Positions 61,331-64,000 of a DNA stretch of 64,000 bases are shown here, piece after piece. The notes beneath the pieces were generated by a model, which was given only the letters and a program-made list of their open reading frames with translations, had not been told where the DNA came from and made no database searches. The position numbers were made by a program, and so were the translations under genes. The DNA lies in the NCBI GenBank assembly GCA_964016885.1, contig OZ024759.1, positions 9,613,831 through 9,677,830 on the forward strand. The letters are read 5' to 3'. Origin of the DNA: Eledone cirrhosa. Lineage: Eukaryota > Mollusca > Cephalopoda > Octopoda > Eledonidae. Numbering within the stretch: position 1 is the stretch's first letter; the number at the start of each line of letters is the position of its first letter.

Positions 61331-61800
61331 TTTTTTATTTTAGTCCTGAATACTAGAAATATCTCGCCCTTCTCTCTATCTTTCTCCCATACATATATAT
61401 ATGTATGTATGGTCTTGTAACTCCTGCTAGAGTCGTAGTGACGCCATATTGACAGGGTTCTTGGGCATTTTAAGCCTGGTGGAGCCCATCTCCTCTCCAG
61501 GTCTGAGAAGAGCAGATTTCTTCCAGAGAAAGAAAGAAAGAGAGAGAGGGGAAGTGAGAAAGATATATATATATATGGAGAGATAGAGTGAGAGAGAGGG
61601 GATGAGGAAGAATCGACCCCAGTACAAGACTGGTACTTTTTTTTTTATTGACCTCAAAAGGATGAAAGGCAAAGTTGACCTCAGCAAAGTACAGTGAGAG
61701 AATGGAATTGAGAAAGAGATATAGAAAAAGAATCGACCCCAGTACAAGACTGGTACTTTTTTTTTATCTACCTGGTACTTTTTTTTTATATATATATATA
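61331..61800. other. Downstream flank with degraded SINE-B pieces
   Basis: ATCGACCCCAGTACAAGACT followed by GGTACTTTTTTTTTTATTGACC occurs at 61612 and again at 61731, reversed SINE-B scraps. AG-rich and TA microsatellites lie between. No gene seen. Confidence 0.6.
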
Positions 61801-61811
61801 TATACATATAT

Positions 61812-64000
61812 ATATTTTTATATACCTCTGCCTATATACATGTAAACATATATACATGTAAACATATATACATATAAATACCTCTGTCTATATACATGTA
61901 AACATATATACATATAAATACACCTGCCTATATACATGTAAACATATATACGTATAAATACATCTGCCTATATACATATAAACATCTATACATATAAATA
62001 CCTCTGCCTATATACATGTAAACATATATACATATAAATACCTCTGTCTATATACATGTAAACATATATACATATAAATACATCTGCCTATATACATGTA
62101 AACATATATACATATAAATACCTCTGCCTATATACATATAAACATATATACATATAAATACCTCTGCCTATATACATATAAACATCTATACATATAAATA
62201 CCTCTGCCTATATACATGTAAACATATATACATATAAATACATCTGCCTATATACATGTAAACATATATACATATAAATACATCTGCCTATATACATGTA
62301 AACATATATACATATAAATACCTCTGCCTATATACATGTAAACATATATACATATAAATACCTCTGTCTATATACATGTAAACATATATACATATAAATA
62401 CCTCTGTCTATATACATGTAAACATATATACATATAAATACCTCTGTCTATATACATGTAAACATATATACATATAAATACATCTGCCTATATACATGTA
62501 AACATATATACATATAAATACATCTGCCTATATACATGTAAACATATATACATATAAATACCTCTGCCTATATACATGTAAACATATATACACATAAATA
62601 CCTCTGCCTATATACATGTAAACATATATACATATAAATACATCTGCCTATATACATGTAAACATATATACATATAAATACCTCTGTCTATATACATGTA
62701 AACATATATACGTATAAATACCTCTGTCTATATACATGTAAACATATATACATATAAATACCTCTGTCTATATACATGTAAACATATATACATATAAATA
62801 CCTCTGCCTATATATATGTAAACATATATACATGTAAACATATATACATATAAATACCTCTGTCTATATACATGTAAACATATATACATGTAAACATATA
62901 TACATATAAATACCTCTGTCTATATACATATAAATACATCTGCCTATATACATGTAAACATATATACATATAAATACATCTGCCTATATACATGTAAACA
63001 TATATACATATAAATACCTCTGTCTATATACATGTAAACATATATACATATAAATACCTCTGTCTATATACATGTAAACATATATACATATAAATACCTC
63101 TGTCTATATACATGTAAACATATATACATATAAATACCTCTGTCTATATACATGTAAACATATATACATATAAACATATATACATATAATACCTCTGCCT
63201 ATATACATGTAAACATATATACATATAAATACACCTGCCTATATACATGTAAACATATATACATATAAATACCTCTGCCTATATACATGTAAACATATAT
63301 ACATGTAGACATATATACATATAATACCTCTGCCTATATACATGTAAACATATATACGTATAAATACCTCTGCCTATATACATATAAACATATATACGTA
63401 TAAATACCTCTGCCTATATACATGTAAACATATATACGTAAAAATACCTCTGCCTATATACATGTAGACATATATACATATAAACATATATACATATAAA
63501 TACACCTGCCTATATACATGTAAACATATATACATGTAGACATATATACGTATAAATACCTTTGCCTGTATACATGTAAACATATATACGTATAAACATA
63601 TATACATATAATACCTCTGCCTATATACATGTAAACATATATACGTATAAATATCTCTGCCTATATACATGTAAACATATATACATATAAATACACCTGC
63701 CTATATACATGTAAACATATATACGTATAAATACATCTGCCTATATACATGTAAACATATATACATATAAATACACCTGCCTATATACATGTAAACATAT
63801 ATACGTATAAATACATCTGCCTATATACATGTAAACATATATACGTATAAATACACCTGCCTATATACATGTAAACATATATACATATAAATACCTCTGC
63901 CTATATACATGTAAACATATATACGTATAATACCTCTGCCTATATACATGTAAACATATATACGTATAAATACCTCTGCCTATATACATGTAAACATATA
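61812..64000. repeat. 40-bp tandem array running out of the window
   Basis: Unit CTCTGCCTATATACATGTAA + ACATATATACATATAAATAC. Variants CTCTGTC/ATCTGCC/ACCTGCC and ACGTATAA. Toward the right, extra ACATATATACATATAA half-units and one-base deletions (ATAATACC) appear. Confidence 0.94.

Overview
The window looks like invertebrate nuclear DNA, most likely from an octopod cephalopod. The evidence is an intron-rich gene with GT-AG splicing, several tRNA-derived SINE families with (ATG)n or TGA-rich tails of the kind known from octopus, broken non-LTR retrotransposons, short non-autonomous DNA transposons and very large tandem arrays. The species call rests on recognising the SINE style, not on a database search. 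There is no operon structure, and I found no tRNA, rRNA or CRISPR locus.

One protein-coding gene is readable. Eleven plus-strand exons between 13,164 and 61,055 join in consistent phase into a 636-codon reading frame of the SLC23 / nucleobase-ascorbate transporter (NAT) family, running from the cytosolic N-terminus to the last conserved C-terminal motif. About 1.9 kb of coding sequence is spread over 47.9 kb; the introns total 45,981 bp. All ten introns start GT and end AG. The protein departs from the usual family residue at three substrate-site positions (TM1 QH, TM8 Glu, TM10 signature).

By my estimate about two thirds of the window is tandem repeat. Region by region: 1-2,065 38-bp array; 2,350-3,710 SINEs and a perfect-class palindrome; 3,730-6,650 minus-strand LINE; 6,664-7,227 pogo/Tigger-like MITE; 7,228-11,785 27-31-bp array; 11,937-13,152 LINE 3' end with a SINE-like tail; 13.2-16.2 kb exons 1-3; 16.2-20.9 kb 13/26-bp array; 21.6-23.7 kb 23-bp array; 23.9-27.6 kb SINE with a 47-bp array; 28.1-29.1 kb piggyBac-like MITE with a 72-bp array; 30.5-32.2 kb exons 6-8; 33.3-34.0 kb SINE with a 49-bp array; 34.5-39.5 kb 52-bp array split by a hAT-like element that itself holds a 40-bp array; 40.3-41.5 kb 57/60-bp array; 43.9-45.5 kb 78-bp array; exon 9; 46.4-50.2 kb SINE with a 48-bp array; exon 10; 50.5-51.3 kb 27-bp array; 51.6-58.5 kb 28-bp array; 58.5-60.7 kb inverted piggyBac-like MITE with a 72-bp array; exon 11; 61.8-64.0 kb 40-bp array.

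The most unusual theme is that many arrays are not free satellites. They sit inside transposable elements and are amplified from a short internal segment of the element. One window shows the same SINE segment at 1, 2, about 11 and about 76 copies, and the same TTAA-flanked MITE with 1, about 13 and about 28 copies. A hAT-like element carries its own 40-bp array and has landed, with a target duplication, inside another array. The nearly intact transporter gene is embedded in this material.
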